Of a DNA stretch of 64,000 nucleotides, positions 1 through 12,800 are shown one piece after another. Below the pieces are notes generated by a model. That model saw only the letters and a program-made list of their open reading frames with translations, was not told the origin of the DNA and did no database searches. This DNA comes from Zhengitettix transpicula. Taxonomy: Eukaryota > Arthropoda > Insecta > Orthoptera > Tetrigidae. Each line of letters opens with the position of its first letter. Position 1 is the stretch's first letter. The DNA lies in assembly GCA_037074705.1 (NCBI GenBank), contig CM073591.1, positions 91,671,532-91,735,531 on the forward strand, in the 5' to 3' direction. Position numbers and translations under genes: made by a program.

Positions 1-837
1 TCACAAATTATTTACATCTCATTGTATAAAAACACATTGAAAATTCGAACTTTTTCCAGTCAGCTGATTCACCGACTTTAAATTACAAATACTGTAACTA
101 ATGAAATATTTCCGAAATAATACCATTAATAAAAATACAATTTTCTTAAATAATTCACTGGATCCCATGGAACAAATTGTATGACTAAACATATCAAATT
201 AGTCGCTGTTTCGATTTTGACAACACCTCTATTTCAGACATTATTGGAAAAGATTCATTCCGAAATGTAGAGTATATAATAAAAATCAGCCTAATACTGT
301 TAATGTTACAAACGACCCCGGAAATATTAATAAGTTATATGATGGTTTATTTTAAGTTCTTTTGCCCTTATATATTTATTATTTTAGATCTTTCTTCAAT
401 TTCCAATCTTAAACTTTTCGCCGTTAGAGAAAACGGCCAATCCGCGTCTAAACGTCTGGCACTTTTAAATTTGAATTTTCTTAGTCTTTCTTTCTCTTTT
501 AAAAGTTTGTACATACGATGGTCGATTTTAGCATTATAATTAACATACAAACCGATAGTAAGAAACTCAACTATGGCTCTGATTCCTTATTGTTGTACCA
601 ATCCCTCTTTGCTCATATATTTCTCTTTGTTTTTTAGTTAATTACTTGATTTTTGTCCGTGTGTCGTTCTCACGGCTCTTAAGTTTTTGATTCACCTGAC
701 GAAAGCGATAAAGACTACATAAATTTTGTGTAGTTTAAGGTACTGATTGTGTCAACAGTATGTATGGCTTTCATTTTTAGGCTATAAGCTTTGACATTTG
801 TATTTATCAAAATGAAAAAAATTACGTCTTTATCGAG
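1..837. other. Intergenic DNA, no gene supported
   Basis: AT-rich DNA. A 60-codon minus-strand frame at 550-368 has a somewhat protein-like composition (ARRLDADWPFSL...) but no recognisable family, splice context or repeat match within the window. It could be a terminal exon or a transposon remnant. Confidence 0.4.
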
Positions 838-1107
838 AATTAATAATAAGAAAGATATCCGAATACAGAGAAAAGAAGTGATGATTTGAATACCACACAA
901 CGTTTCTGGAAGCCTTGTCCCTTTACTCAGTTGCAGAAAAAACGCGAGAACCTGGAACGACACAACTGCACGAGTTTTGCCAATTGACTCGTGCAGTTGT
1001 GTCGCTCTAGGCTCTTGCGATTTTTCTGCAACTGAAGAAAGGAACAAGGCTTCCAGAAACGTGTCACTTCTTTTGTCTGTATTTGGCTATCTTTCTTCTT
1101 ATTAATT
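838..1107. mobile_element. Fold-back (MITE-like) element, family A, full palindrome
   Basis: A long imperfect palindrome. The left end TTAATAATAAGAAAGATATCC pairs with GGCTATCTTTCTTCTTATTAA at the right. Inside, ACCACACAACGTTTCTGGAAGCC pairs with GGCTTCCAGAAACG, and a GTCGTTCCAGGTTC-like inner arm pairs around a short loop near 975. No open frame. The same ends recur at 2655, 10066, 12599, 39694 and 57207. Confidence 0.8.
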
Positions 1108-1324
1108 TGTATTTATCTTTTGTTTTCAATATAATAAGGACTTGTATGGTGTAATAAACCAACCCCCGTGTGGGTGCATAAGAATTCTGTACAATTATAT
1201 TTCTCAGCTGTAGCAAACCATCAAAGATCCACAATCAAGCAGATTAACGATTTCACACATGCTACTAGCGATGGGATGACAAGAATAAATCATGACATTC
1301 TTATTTTATGCCAGTCTAGTTTCT

Positions 1325-1359
<35 letters not shown>

Positions 1360-3143
1360 TATAGTATAGAGATGTATTTATGCTGTTCTGATGCAGAATT
1401 TTTACTGCGATGAGACCGACATCACAGCAACATTGTGTCGTCGCCGTGTTGTACGGACCGGATGGTTCAGCCTTGAGTATTCGCGCTAGTATTTCACTTT
1501 TAAAGCTTAGAAAGTGGAGAGAAACCGGTCCCCTGGGGAGAAATTAATGCTGCACTTTCATCTTCGAGGCCTTCTCCGCTATGTCGCCACATGGCGTTCA
1601 AGAAAGCGACTCTTACATTCGCGGCGATGACAGAACTCTCAACGAAATACTCGTCAAAAACTTTTCAAAATCTCAATGTTTATCTTAAATATAATCCAAC
1701 AAAACTATATCGGACTTAAATTAAATTTAAATCAGTAGGGCCAACAGTCAGAATATTTATTTAGAAACATAAAAAAATTACATAATTTAAAATGCAATGT
1801 GGCATTTCTCCCCATTGGTTAGGGGCCTCTTCAGACGAAATCTAAAATTATTTAAGAAATAAAATGAAAAAAAAAAAACAATAAAAAATTGAATCTCAAA
1901 TAAATAAAGTATAATTTGGCAACTTACATAATTAAAGTAACAATTTAAATAAGGTTTAATTTGAATAAACAATTTAAGTGAAAAAATTTAGAACTCCAAC
2001 TTCCATGACCGAAAATTTCACAGTTTATATTGTTGTAACCGATTAAAATGAAATGTATACCTAACCGCTCTATGTATAAAAAAACCAGTAAGGGGAGTTT
2101 GTATTCTTTGGAACAAAAAATAACACACAAGAATTAAACATTCAAAAATACAAGAATATTATATTTTATATCTTCTGTATGATTTTTACTTTAATTAAAT
2201 TTATAGTAGGCCTAGTATGTAGCATTTCGTTCATTAAATGTAGATAATAATTACTCTCTTCATTTAAGATTTTTACATTAATCCAATCTTTTAATGGTTA
2301 TTTAATTGGACATGTTTGGTTAGAACAATTGTTTTTCTAATGTTTGTTTTAGATTAGCAAATATTTTTAAAATTAATTTTAAGTATTCAATTGGTCTTTT
2401 TAATAATGTATGTTCTACAACAATTCAGATTAAAGGAGCTTCTCATATAATGAATTTTACTCAAAACACCCTTGACATGAAAAGATCATTTCACTTATTG
2501 TTTAGGATAACATTAATGCTTTCATCTTATTGAAAAATAAAACATTAATTTGAATTTATATTTGATTCCACATTGTTGGAGAATGTGAGACTGCTTTAAA
2601 TATTTTAGTTTATGATGTGTAAATGAGCAACATACAAACATTATAATTAACTAAATAAGTAGCCAATTTAATACCACACAATGTTTCTGTGAACCCGGTT
2701 GCTTCTGTCAGGTCATTCAAGTAAAGTAAGTACTGTGTGTCGTTCTGTAATTTGAATACTTATCTAATTATTGTACTTTTAACACAGACATTTTATATTT
2801 GAACATGCAAACATAATAGTAACTACAGAAGTTCTGAAGTGACAACCTGATGTTGATTAACATTCTGAGCTTCTTGGTTGATTGAAATAGGTTTTACTTT
2901 TGGAACATGTATTTCAAATCCGTAATGCATGGAATGTACAAATATACATACAAACATCATTTAATTCTAAGTAAAGTTCAGACAAAGGTATTTTATATCT
3001 AATTATCAAATGTGATTAGTCACTAAATAATTAAAAATTCTGAACCTTTGTAATTATTCCTTAATGGATACTCCAAATTCTTCACTTCCTCTGCTCTCTC
3101 CCTTCCTTCTTCTACACCTAAGAGGACCTGCGATATTTTGCTA
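1108..3143. other. Intergenic DNA with a microsatellite and a partial family A end
   Basis: Contains (TA)n at 1327-1356, a locally GC-richer patch at about 1405-1640 with no gene recognised, and otherwise AT-rich DNA. A partial family A fold-back end lies at 2655-2700. Confidence 0.4.
2655..2765. mobile_element. Partial fold-back element, family A
   Basis: AAGTAGCCAATTTAATACCACACAATGTTTCTG matches (in two adjoining pieces) the outer and inner parts of the family A arm; the opposite arm is not clearly present. Confidence 0.5.
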
Positions 3144-3235
3144 GGGCTAGTGATAGGTACAGTTCATTTGGTAAAGCATTTGTGTACAATGCTAAAGTAT
3201 CTGGGTTCAATTCCAGCCCTACCGAATATTTTCAG
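3144..3235 (+). mobile_element. tRNA-derived SINE
   Basis: Shows an A-box-like segment (GTTCATTTGGTAAAGC, about 3162-3177) and a good B box (GGGTTCAATTCCAGCCC, 3203-3219) at tRNA-like spacing. It does not close into a complete tRNA cloverleaf, so a SINE head is the best reading. Confidence 0.6.
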
Positions 3236-3404
3236 TCTTTCCTTCTACCTCTTGAACATATGATTCATTTGAGTATATTACTATGCCTAAAGCATATACT
3301 TTCTTCAGATCGTATTCCCAACTGTTGTCTTATATTTCTGTTTCCTCACTATCCAATTAGCAAACGTGACTTCGTCACTTAATTAAAAATTCTTAACATT
3401 TATA

Positions 3405-3620
3405 TATATAATAACACATTAGGATAGGAAAAAGAGACAGTGATGCTGACTTACCTGAAATCAGTAATTGGTAGTCTGGCATAGGTGGAACTTCAAATTT
3501 TCGAGGGCCTGAGCCCCCTTCATCAGGAAAGAAGATATGAACTATATATATTAAGCAACAAATATCATATGACATTGTCAAATGAAATTATTCATTTCGA
3601 TAGGAAGGGTATCTTAAATT
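3405..3620. mobile_element. Fold-back element, family B (splice-motif family), degenerate
   Basis: Has the family B signature: ATTAGGATAGGAAAAAGAGACAG, then CTTACCTGAAATCAG (reverse of TTTCAGGTAAG), then TTCAAATTTTCGAGGGCCTGAG and CATCAGGAAAGAAGATATGAAC. Confidence 0.6.
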
Positions 3621-5619
3621 GACAGTTGGCGTCGTTAGGTTGTGAAGCAATAACATGTCAAATTTTCGTCACCATTGTGTGTGTATAATGTAAATTTTTG
3701 AGATATTGTTGGCATTTAGGTATTCAAGTTAATGTTAATTATTGTATTATAAATTTAATTTAAATTTACATTAATATTCATAAATTAAAGTTTAATTGTG
3801 AAAGAAATATGGAAATAAATACTTTTTATTCACCTTTAAAACATACAAATGTAATCATTTTAAGTATGACAGTCTTACAAAAACAGTAAAAATTTCACTG
3901 TCTATTCATCTGCACTGGGCATAAATAAGTATAATACCCACATAAAATAACTTATGTAGTATAAATACTGTAATTTTGGAAATGTTCATTTTCTTATTAT
4001 AGTAAGAAAAGAAATATTCTTGTGAAACATAATTCTTTGTTTAAAAATTATGATTTGTTATAAATTTTAATTATAAAATATTAATTAAACAATAATGAAT
4101 ATTGTCAACATTCATAAACCTCTGATCACAACTTAATTGTTTAACAGGGATATACAAAGAATATTTTTATGGTCATTTATGTAAATCTGAAATGATTACT
4201 CTTTTTTTGAGGCTTGTGGTACAATGTCAGCGGAATTTGCCTTCACAAATTGTTTAAAGTGATAGGAAAAAAATAATGTGACACAACATTAAAAATAATA
4301 GAAATGGTATCCTTAACAACTGCTGTAAATTAATTACAAATTTAATATATATATATAAATAAAAATAACTGATCTTACTGTATCAGAATAAATTCTCACT
4401 TTAAGTAAAATTCCTCATTACCAGAATAATACAAGAATTGATGACAATGTTTAATACAAGAAATTTAATGTACAACATTACCTCTATAATTAAAAACAGG
4501 TAGTAAAATATTATACATTACATATATTTTGAACTGCTGAATATGGTATTAATTTCATTCCATTTAAAAAACAAGTAGATATTCACTGTAGTATAGAAAT
4601 CATTATCACGGTGGCCAGGAAGTCTTCAAAATAGAATGAACTAATTTCTCATACATCTAGAAGATATCTGTTAAAAGAATTTATACCAAAACTCCGAATG
4701 CTTTGCAAAACCACTTGCAGAAAAATAGTATTGTTTGGCACTGCAATCAAAAGCCATGAGTAGGTTTCCTATTACAGATATTAAAAACTAAATTTGTCAA
4801 GGTTTTTTTTATCAGCAATAGTAATTTTCAGTATTAGGTTTTTTTTACTACTTACCAAATAACTGATACAGAAACACTGTGAGAACCAAGAGATGCAGGC
4901 AACTACAAATTTGAGGAAGTTTGTGTAATAGACGTTATATAAAGAAATAAAATGTTGCACTTTATCTGAAAATGCATGTATTAGAAAATGCTCAAATCTG
5001 TTATTACTGTTTTGTACAAAGTGCTCTTAAATAACAAAAAGCATTAAAATGCTACATAAAAGTTTATATTTTTGAAACGGTTACTGAAAATTCAACACCA
5101 AGTAAATTCTCAACAAATTTAGCACTAATATAAAGATTAATAAAAATATAATGTAATATTTTTTAAAGCAGGGCTGCACCCATTAGGTGTATTTAATATT
5201 TTTCAAGCATTGGAATTATTTCATGTGATACTACCATTCATTCAGAGTTCTAATATGAATACCATTGAAGTATTGAAAAATTCTCTAATGTAGAGATCTG
5301 AAAAGAAATAATAAATTAAAAGTATCAAGTATCAAGTCTCTTACACACAAACTATTTACAATCTCCCCAAACGCTGGGCAAAAATTACATAAAATTATGA
5401 AAAATATATATTCATTTTTTGCATTAAACTTTCAATATTTTAAATGAAAAATTGTTCAATTAACATGGAAATTGAACATTTTAAACATTTTTCACAGTGA
5501 CAGTAACAATATTTTACAGGAGTTAACAGTGCTTCTCAAACCAAAGTTATGTTTACATCATATAAATGAAAAATTCTAAAATTTTTCCTTCTACTTTTAT
5601 TTGAGAAGAACATTTGCTG

Positions 5620-5682
<63 letters not shown>

Positions 5683-6810
5683 CAAATTCAACAGATGTGT
5701 ATAAAACAATACAACTTCAATATTTTCCACCAAATACAATACACTCCAGATGTTAATAGGATGTAAAAACAATTAACAAGTATTGTATTCTCAACATTTT
5801 TAACATTTTTCCAAAATTAGAAATTCTTTAAATTTCAATTATATGATTAAAGAAATAACCCTTCAAGTAAGAGTGTCTCCATATTCAGTCTACACTTTTA
5901 AAGACACAAAGATAAGGAGTGAATGAGTAACAATCATTATCCATTTAAAGTTTAAAGATGTAAAAATGTAACTGCAAAGCTCAAAAAACCACTCAAACAG
6001 AGAAAAAAAATGGCTTTATGTTATGTTAAAATATGCTAATGATTATTTAATGCATAATCCTTGAGTCCATTGGAATTAAACATTAATGAATACTACATTA
6101 CTTGAATTTTAAGCTCTTAATTTGGCTCGGAATCCAAAATATATTACAGCTCATGCATGATAAACGATTGTTTATCTTGTGTAAACAGCTTTTTTGAAAT
6201 GATGTAATATGATATTGGAAAATCTGAGATAATTCATAAGTATGTTAAAAATATTTAACTTTGATAACAAACAGCCAATACCAACTTAGGAAAATGAGCT
6301 GTACAAATTTAACAGTTACATATAAATAGTTGGATGAAAGTTCTATTTAGAGAGGGATGTGTAAAATTTATGAATAGTAATGTAAAGACTGAAAAGAATT
6401 CAACCACAGAAAATAAAATGAGGCTACATGGAATTCTAAAATTTGATGGGAACTATTATAATAACATGTAATATATTGAACAAAAACTTTATATAATATG
6501 AAATTAACACTCTGGCATAAAATTCTGTTGAAATGAAATGTTTGAGAATATTTAAAATATGTGAGTGATGCATATGAATTTATTTCTATTAAAAGTTCAA
6601 ATTATAAAATTAAAATTATTTAGTAACTATTTACAACTTATTTTCTTTAAATGATGCTCTTAACAAGTATTGAAACAATTAAACCACTTTTTTTGTACTG
6701 TGTATTTAATGGCTTATATTCTGCATATGTGCATTAATATATTTTGGCAGCTAAAAGCCATAACTATTTTTTAATTTATAAAGTGATATTTGGCAAGTAT
6801 ACAAATCAGC
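3621..6810. other. Gene-free AT-rich DNA
   Basis: No gene, coding exon or recognisable transposon seen. Part of it (next to 6829) is probably the 3' untranslated or flanking DNA of the ankyrin/GH20 gene. Contains the long (TA)n tract at 5620-5680. Confidence 0.45.
5620..5680. repeat. (TA)n microsatellite, about 60 bp
   Basis: Almost uninterrupted alternating A and T. Confidence 0.95.
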
Positions 6811-6816
6811 TTTATT
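6811..6816 (-). terminator. Candidate polyadenylation signal of the ankyrin/GH20 gene
   Basis: AATAAA on the minus strand about 13 bases after the TAG stop codon. Another AATAAA lies further downstream at 6584-6579. Which one is used cannot be told from sequence. Confidence 0.4.
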
Positions 6817-6828
6817 AAGTCATATTCA

Positions 6829-9800
6829 CTACGTAGTTTGCTTTTCATCAGGCACAAATCTGTGTAAGGCAGAAGTGAGAACCAACAGAGAGCCCTGAAG
6901 TCCTGCTGGAAGGTGTCTCTGTAGCCAGGTACCTTTGTATTGCTCAATGTGTGCAAGTAGCCTGAAATTAGTGCAGAATTACAAGAATTATATCTAATAT
7001 CACAAGATTTACAGAAATATGTAATAACTCAGAAGATACAAACTTGTTTGCAATGTCAGTCCTGAAGGTAGGAGGTAAGTTGCAAATGCCTAGATTAATT
7101 ACAGCAAGTCCCATATTACTGTTAGGATTAAGCCCAACACCAATAAGAGTGCGACCAATTCTGTAACGAGAAGAAGAAAAAAGAATTTATTTAAATTTTT
7201 CACAACTCCAGTATTATGGAATATGCCGTTTATAAGGTTTTATCTCACTATCTTGTAGATTTGTTATCTGCCTAAGATTCTTTATTATTAACAAGGTTGA
7301 AGTGAAAATTTTCTTTAGAAATGAATGATAATGTAGATAGAGTATAGTGATGTTCAACTGTCCTCAGAACAAACACTATTTTTAGTAAAACCTTTTTAAG
7401 TTGTCAAAGTTTCTTTATTAAAAAACAAACACAGGAACTTTCAACCACATTGTAGTATTAATCTGCTAATGAATATTCTGCAATTGACAGACATAAATAT
7501 TAGTTACAATACGTTTATAATCTACTGATCATAACACAACAGTATTCCTTATACAACTGTCAACTTGTATGACATATTCACTCTGGAATCATTTAACTCT
7601 AATCCCACATCTACATACTGGCACTACATTCTCCCCCAAAATATCTATTCCTACCATCATTCCCCATATCCTCCTTATTGCACCTCATAAACACCAAGTA
7701 TCTGCAATGTGCAGATCTTTCCAAACCAAACTGCCAGCAAACATTCATTAATACATATAATGAAATTCCTCAGCTTCTCTCTTCTCTATCTTGGAATGAC
7801 AATGGACCTCTTCAAGAGCCCCAGCTTACAAGTTAAATATTTGCAAATTGTAAATATTATAATCATATATTTGTATAATATCAAAACTATAAATTCTCCA
7901 GACTATAAGTTTTATTAAAATAAAATAAAAAAAACCTTCTGTTTGACTGGAATTGGAAATAAATATATGGACTTTCTAACCAAGCGAAATTGTAATATTA
8001 TTCTGAACAGTAACAAGGCTGTCAGGAATTAGTTTTTTTATATATACAGAATTGCCATTTACTAATAGATGTCTTTTTTTTAAAAAAAAACTGTTTTTTT
8101 TTGCTATTTTCCATGTTTCCCTCCTTATATTATGATAATTATCTATTTTATTTTTGTAATATTCTAGTTTGAATTTTTTAAACTGATATTCGCATTGCTT
8201 TTTCATATTTTGTGTTTATCTTTCTTTTTTATTTTTATATTTCTAATCCAGTCATCTCATATAATTAATTCATATCATCTTTAAGAACATTACATACCGG
8301 CAAGCAGTAAGCATCAGATCAGCCGATAACTGAAGTTCCTGAACAACCATTTCTGCATATTCACACTGTAGTTTGGCTCTAAATAAGTTGCTCTGACACT
8401 TCTTAATATGCTTTGTTACTCGCTAAAATAAAAATAGTATATAAAAGTTTAATTCTTTAAAACATAATTTGTTAAAACATTTTCAATTTGATATTTAATT
8501 TATGAAAATAAATAGAAAATAGGATTGCATGCCTATTAATGTGTTCATTAAAACAGAAAGAGCAGAACAACTTCACTCAAAGCTGAGCCACATAGGCCAT
8601 GAAAGTGAATGATAGAATCAGGATGGAAAAATCTTAACCAGACCGGGAATTGAGCCCAGGTCTCCTGCTTAGTATCCGGGTGTTTTAACCAACTAAACCA
8701 CCCACATCAACTCCAGGACCAGTGATCCAGTAAATTGTAGGTGAATCTGGGCTCTGGCTATAAAATGGATGGGTTTGTCTTGCACTAGGCATGGAGTCTG
8801 CTTGGATGACTTAGTTGGTTTAAACACCCACTTACTTAGAAGACCAATGCCCTATTCCCAGTCTTGTTGAGATTTTTCAATCCTGATACTTATAATAAAC
8901 AAAATAGTAACCAATTTAAACAGATAATTAATGAGAACAAGTTCTGACAGCTGAATTTGAACTTTTGTGCACCTGAAGAAAGCTACAACTGCTGGGAGAA
9001 ATGTAAGTCTGTGTTTATATCAACTTGTTCATTTCTTCTTCATGTCTATTCAAATAGACTAATATTTAATTAAAAAGAGGACTATACCATAACTCAATCT
9101 AATTCTAATCTATCAAATAAATAAAACAGTTTTTGTACGTATGTTCCACATACAAAATCTACACCCGTGTAGCAAATTTCGTACACGTGTTCCTTGAAAC
9201 CAGAAAACAAACACTGTCAGGGCGAGACAGGTATACCTCCCCGATGAGGCTAGTGGCCGGAGGAAAAAATTTTCAAACAAGGTAACCAGTGATTGATGCG
9301 CCAAATAATTATTTTTCAGGATCAATGAGATTCATAAAATTTCTCTACATGTTCTCAGAGTATAATTTAAACCCCTTTTGGGCTTGGGAGGGGAGCACCC
9401 TTAAGGGTGGGAGTAGAGTGGCATTACATAAAAATAATGCAAAAATAATTGAGATTTGAGTTGAATCCAGGGTTATGGTTGTCACTGAGTGTAATTATGA
9501 CTTTCAACTTGCTGTTTAACTCCCCCAAGAAAGGGTGGAAATTTTGAAACATGCAAACATGGACGATATTTTTGTAAAATAAATATTTTTCAGGGTTAAT
9601 TAGATTGATAGTATTTCATATAATGTTTTTTGTGTATAATTTCAACCCTTAACATTATTTGAGGGCAGTACACTTAGGGGTGGGGTGGTGGGGCATTACA
9701 TAAAAATAATGCAAAACAACTGAGATTTGAGTCAAATGAGTTTTTATATAAGACAACCTGGGTGACAGTGGGGTGGGAGGGGCTAAGCAGAGTTGGGTGG

Positions 9801-12800
9801 GGAAATAAATTTTCAAACATGTTAACCGGCTGATTTTTGTGTCAAACACCTTAGAATTATATTTTGAGTGCTATACCATATATCCTACAAAATGGATACA
9901 TAACCTCCTATAACAAGATAATTTGTTTTCATACATATGCCATATTTCCATAATTTCTAAGTACATTCTGAAGTACACTACATTACCAGCTACCATATCA
10001 ATACCTAACACTCAGTTTTCCTATTATCCAAATTTTGAAAGGAGAATGTAATAAGTTGACGAAAGGGTAAAGGATCTCAGAAACTTTGTGTGGTATTTAT
10101 ATCACCATTTATTTTGTCTGGATTTAGCTATTTCAACCAATTATGGTGCGCTTTTCGTTATCGTTATCGATTTGTACAAAATATTTTTTTATAACTGTTA
10201 ATTACTGCCTGGAAGCATGGGAATGTGGCTTGCCGGGGTCGAGCAGCAGACACAAGACAATGGCGGGGTGGATTGGAAAATCCACAAGTCCCGCAAGCAA
10301 GGTCAGGGTCGGCCAAGGAAGGGTAGATGACCGGGAGGGTATGGCCCTGAAATAGATGGAAGAGGGTCACGTGTGCACAAGAACCAACCAGGAGAGAGGG
10401 ATTTTGGAGAGGGAGGAGATGAATGTGGACCGTTGATGAGAGTGGACAAGGAGATGAATTTGGACGGTCGGTGAGAGTGGACAGAGAAAGTTTATCCTGA
10501 AAGATTTTGGTTCTGCACGTGGGTCTCCGGTCTTCTGCGAATGCTGATGAGACAGATAGCCGCCAACGGGAGTCGACCCTGTCCGAGCTGCAGACCTGGT
10601 AAGTCGCGTTCCATTCTTCCGGGTATCGCGTCGGTTTGCCACAAGAAAAACCACGGTTAATCTTGAGAAAGGGAGGGGGCTACATGCATCCCTGGCAGGC
10701 TGGAGAACTTTTCATTTTGTATAAATTCTGAGAAAATGAATTATTGTTTTTTTTAATAACTAAATATTGCATTTCCCTTTCCTGCAAGAACAATTCTTGC
10801 AGGTGGCGCCCAACAAATAGTTAATTTAACCGTAAGCTCACCACACAATTATGTTTTTTTATCCAAATTTTCTCTACAAATAACTCCATCAAAAGGGAAT
10901 TTATTTAGAGAAACTAGAATAAACAACCTAACAGGTAATTTGCACAAATATTTAATAATTCTCTTAATATGATCAACCAAGTCCAGTGCCTAATGATTAT
11001 TTTACCCAATTTAAGAACGAAGAGTGTTCTCTGAATGAAGTATAGCATAATACATTCTGTCATCCACCACCAACTTTGACACTAGGTAAACTGGAAGGGG
11101 AAAACTTCCATTCATCACCATCATCCACATGAATCTGGAAGCACTATGTATTTAAATAGTCATTGTTTGATAGCTTATCAACAAAAATAAAACAAAGTAC
11201 GTAACCAGAAGTGTAAAACTCCCAAAATTATTCAATAACAGAGGCTTTAAAGTTCTAATTCATTACTGAACAGGACCTGAGCAACTAACCAGGAAATATA
11301 ATTGAAAAACAAATTTTTAATACTTATTAGAGCAATATCAAGTAAAATTTTATGTTAGTCGTTAATTGAAAGAAGCTTTCATTTTACAAATAATTGTCTA
11401 TCTCAGGCAGATAGTGATTGTTTTGTTTGAATGGTAACACCCAAATACTTTAGAGTGATTTATTAATCTCAACAGAATATAAGAGTACCATATTGGTAAA
11501 GGAAATAAAAGGCTAGATATACTATAAATTTGATGAGTTATGAAACTACTAATTAAAAGATGAGCAGATGAATTTTGAGATGAGGTCCAGAACAGTGTTA
11601 ATCTACTTATGGGTAAGTAAAATACTTGGACAATTCCAAAATTGAATAATTGTAAGAGGTGGTGGATTCTGTGAAAAAAAAGATGGGATCATTAAAGATT
11701 CTATACTGCTACAGCAATCATCTTTAGAAAAATGAAGGTGTCTATGACAATATTTAGAGAAAATGATTAACTATAAAAATAATTCTACATACCATAAATA
11801 TTTCATACTTACAGCAAATAAATCAACTGATAGATTGTCTAGTGCAACATTATCAGGATCAGTCAGCAAACGATAGAGTAAAGATCCACCTTGAGGTGGT
11901 AGATCAGCAAGAGTTCCTGTACCTTCCTCTCCTCTACTTGCTCTTACCACACACGTCTCAGCTCGTCCCAAACCGACCACAGCACTTCCACAAACTCCCA
12001 TTGTATCAAGAAACACATGTGTGTCCATAAGGTCAGGTAACGAATTATGCAAATAATCCTGCTCAAAAATAACTAGTAATTATTCACTAAAAATGGCTAT
12101 TATGATAAAAATAGATTATTGCAAAATGTTCACTTATTTATTACGACAAAGTATTCATAACAATATTAAAAAACAATTACATCTAATACATTATTTATGA
12201 CTCCTTTACCACCTTTAAACAAACATTTGTGGTAGCCTATAATTAGAGCTATAAAATAATATTACTATTATAGTTGGTCTCGTCAGGCTGAAGAGAGAAT
12301 ATTACACATTGTCGAGGGGACCCCCCTTTGTCAGGAGAGAAGGTCTGAACTACATGCCGACCAGACTTAAAATATTACCGCATAATAAAATATAGAGTTG
12401 GTACCCAGCCAGCACGCAGTTCAGACCTTCCTTCCTGAAAGTGGGTTCAAGCACCTGAAAATTTGAAATATTTACACTCCACAGCCCGACTAGACCAACA
12501 GTTGATTTCAGGTAAGTTGACTTCGTTGTTTTTCCTTCCTATTAAATGTGTTATTTAATTTGACCTTGTCACATTTTCCTTAAGTGTTATATATATTTGA
12601 ATAAGAAAGATAGCCAATTCAAACAAAAAGGGTAATATAAATACCACACAACGTTTCTGGGATCCTTGTCCCTTTCGTCATGTGCTAAGAAGTGCCTAGA
12701 GAAACACAACTGCACTTGTCAGTTGTGTTCTCTAGGCTCCTGACAAAAGGGACGAGGATCCCAGAAACGTTGCGTGGTATTTATATTACCCTTTTTGTCT

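Noticed and set aside
368..550. 60-codon minus-strand frame with DADWPFSL
   Set aside because: Compositionally plausible, but no start context, splice partner or family recognised. Left as intergenic.
3144..3235. Genuine tRNA gene
   Set aside because: A and B boxes are present, but acceptor and anticodon stems do not close, so a SINE is more likely. The same holds for 8621-8705 and 34965-35170.
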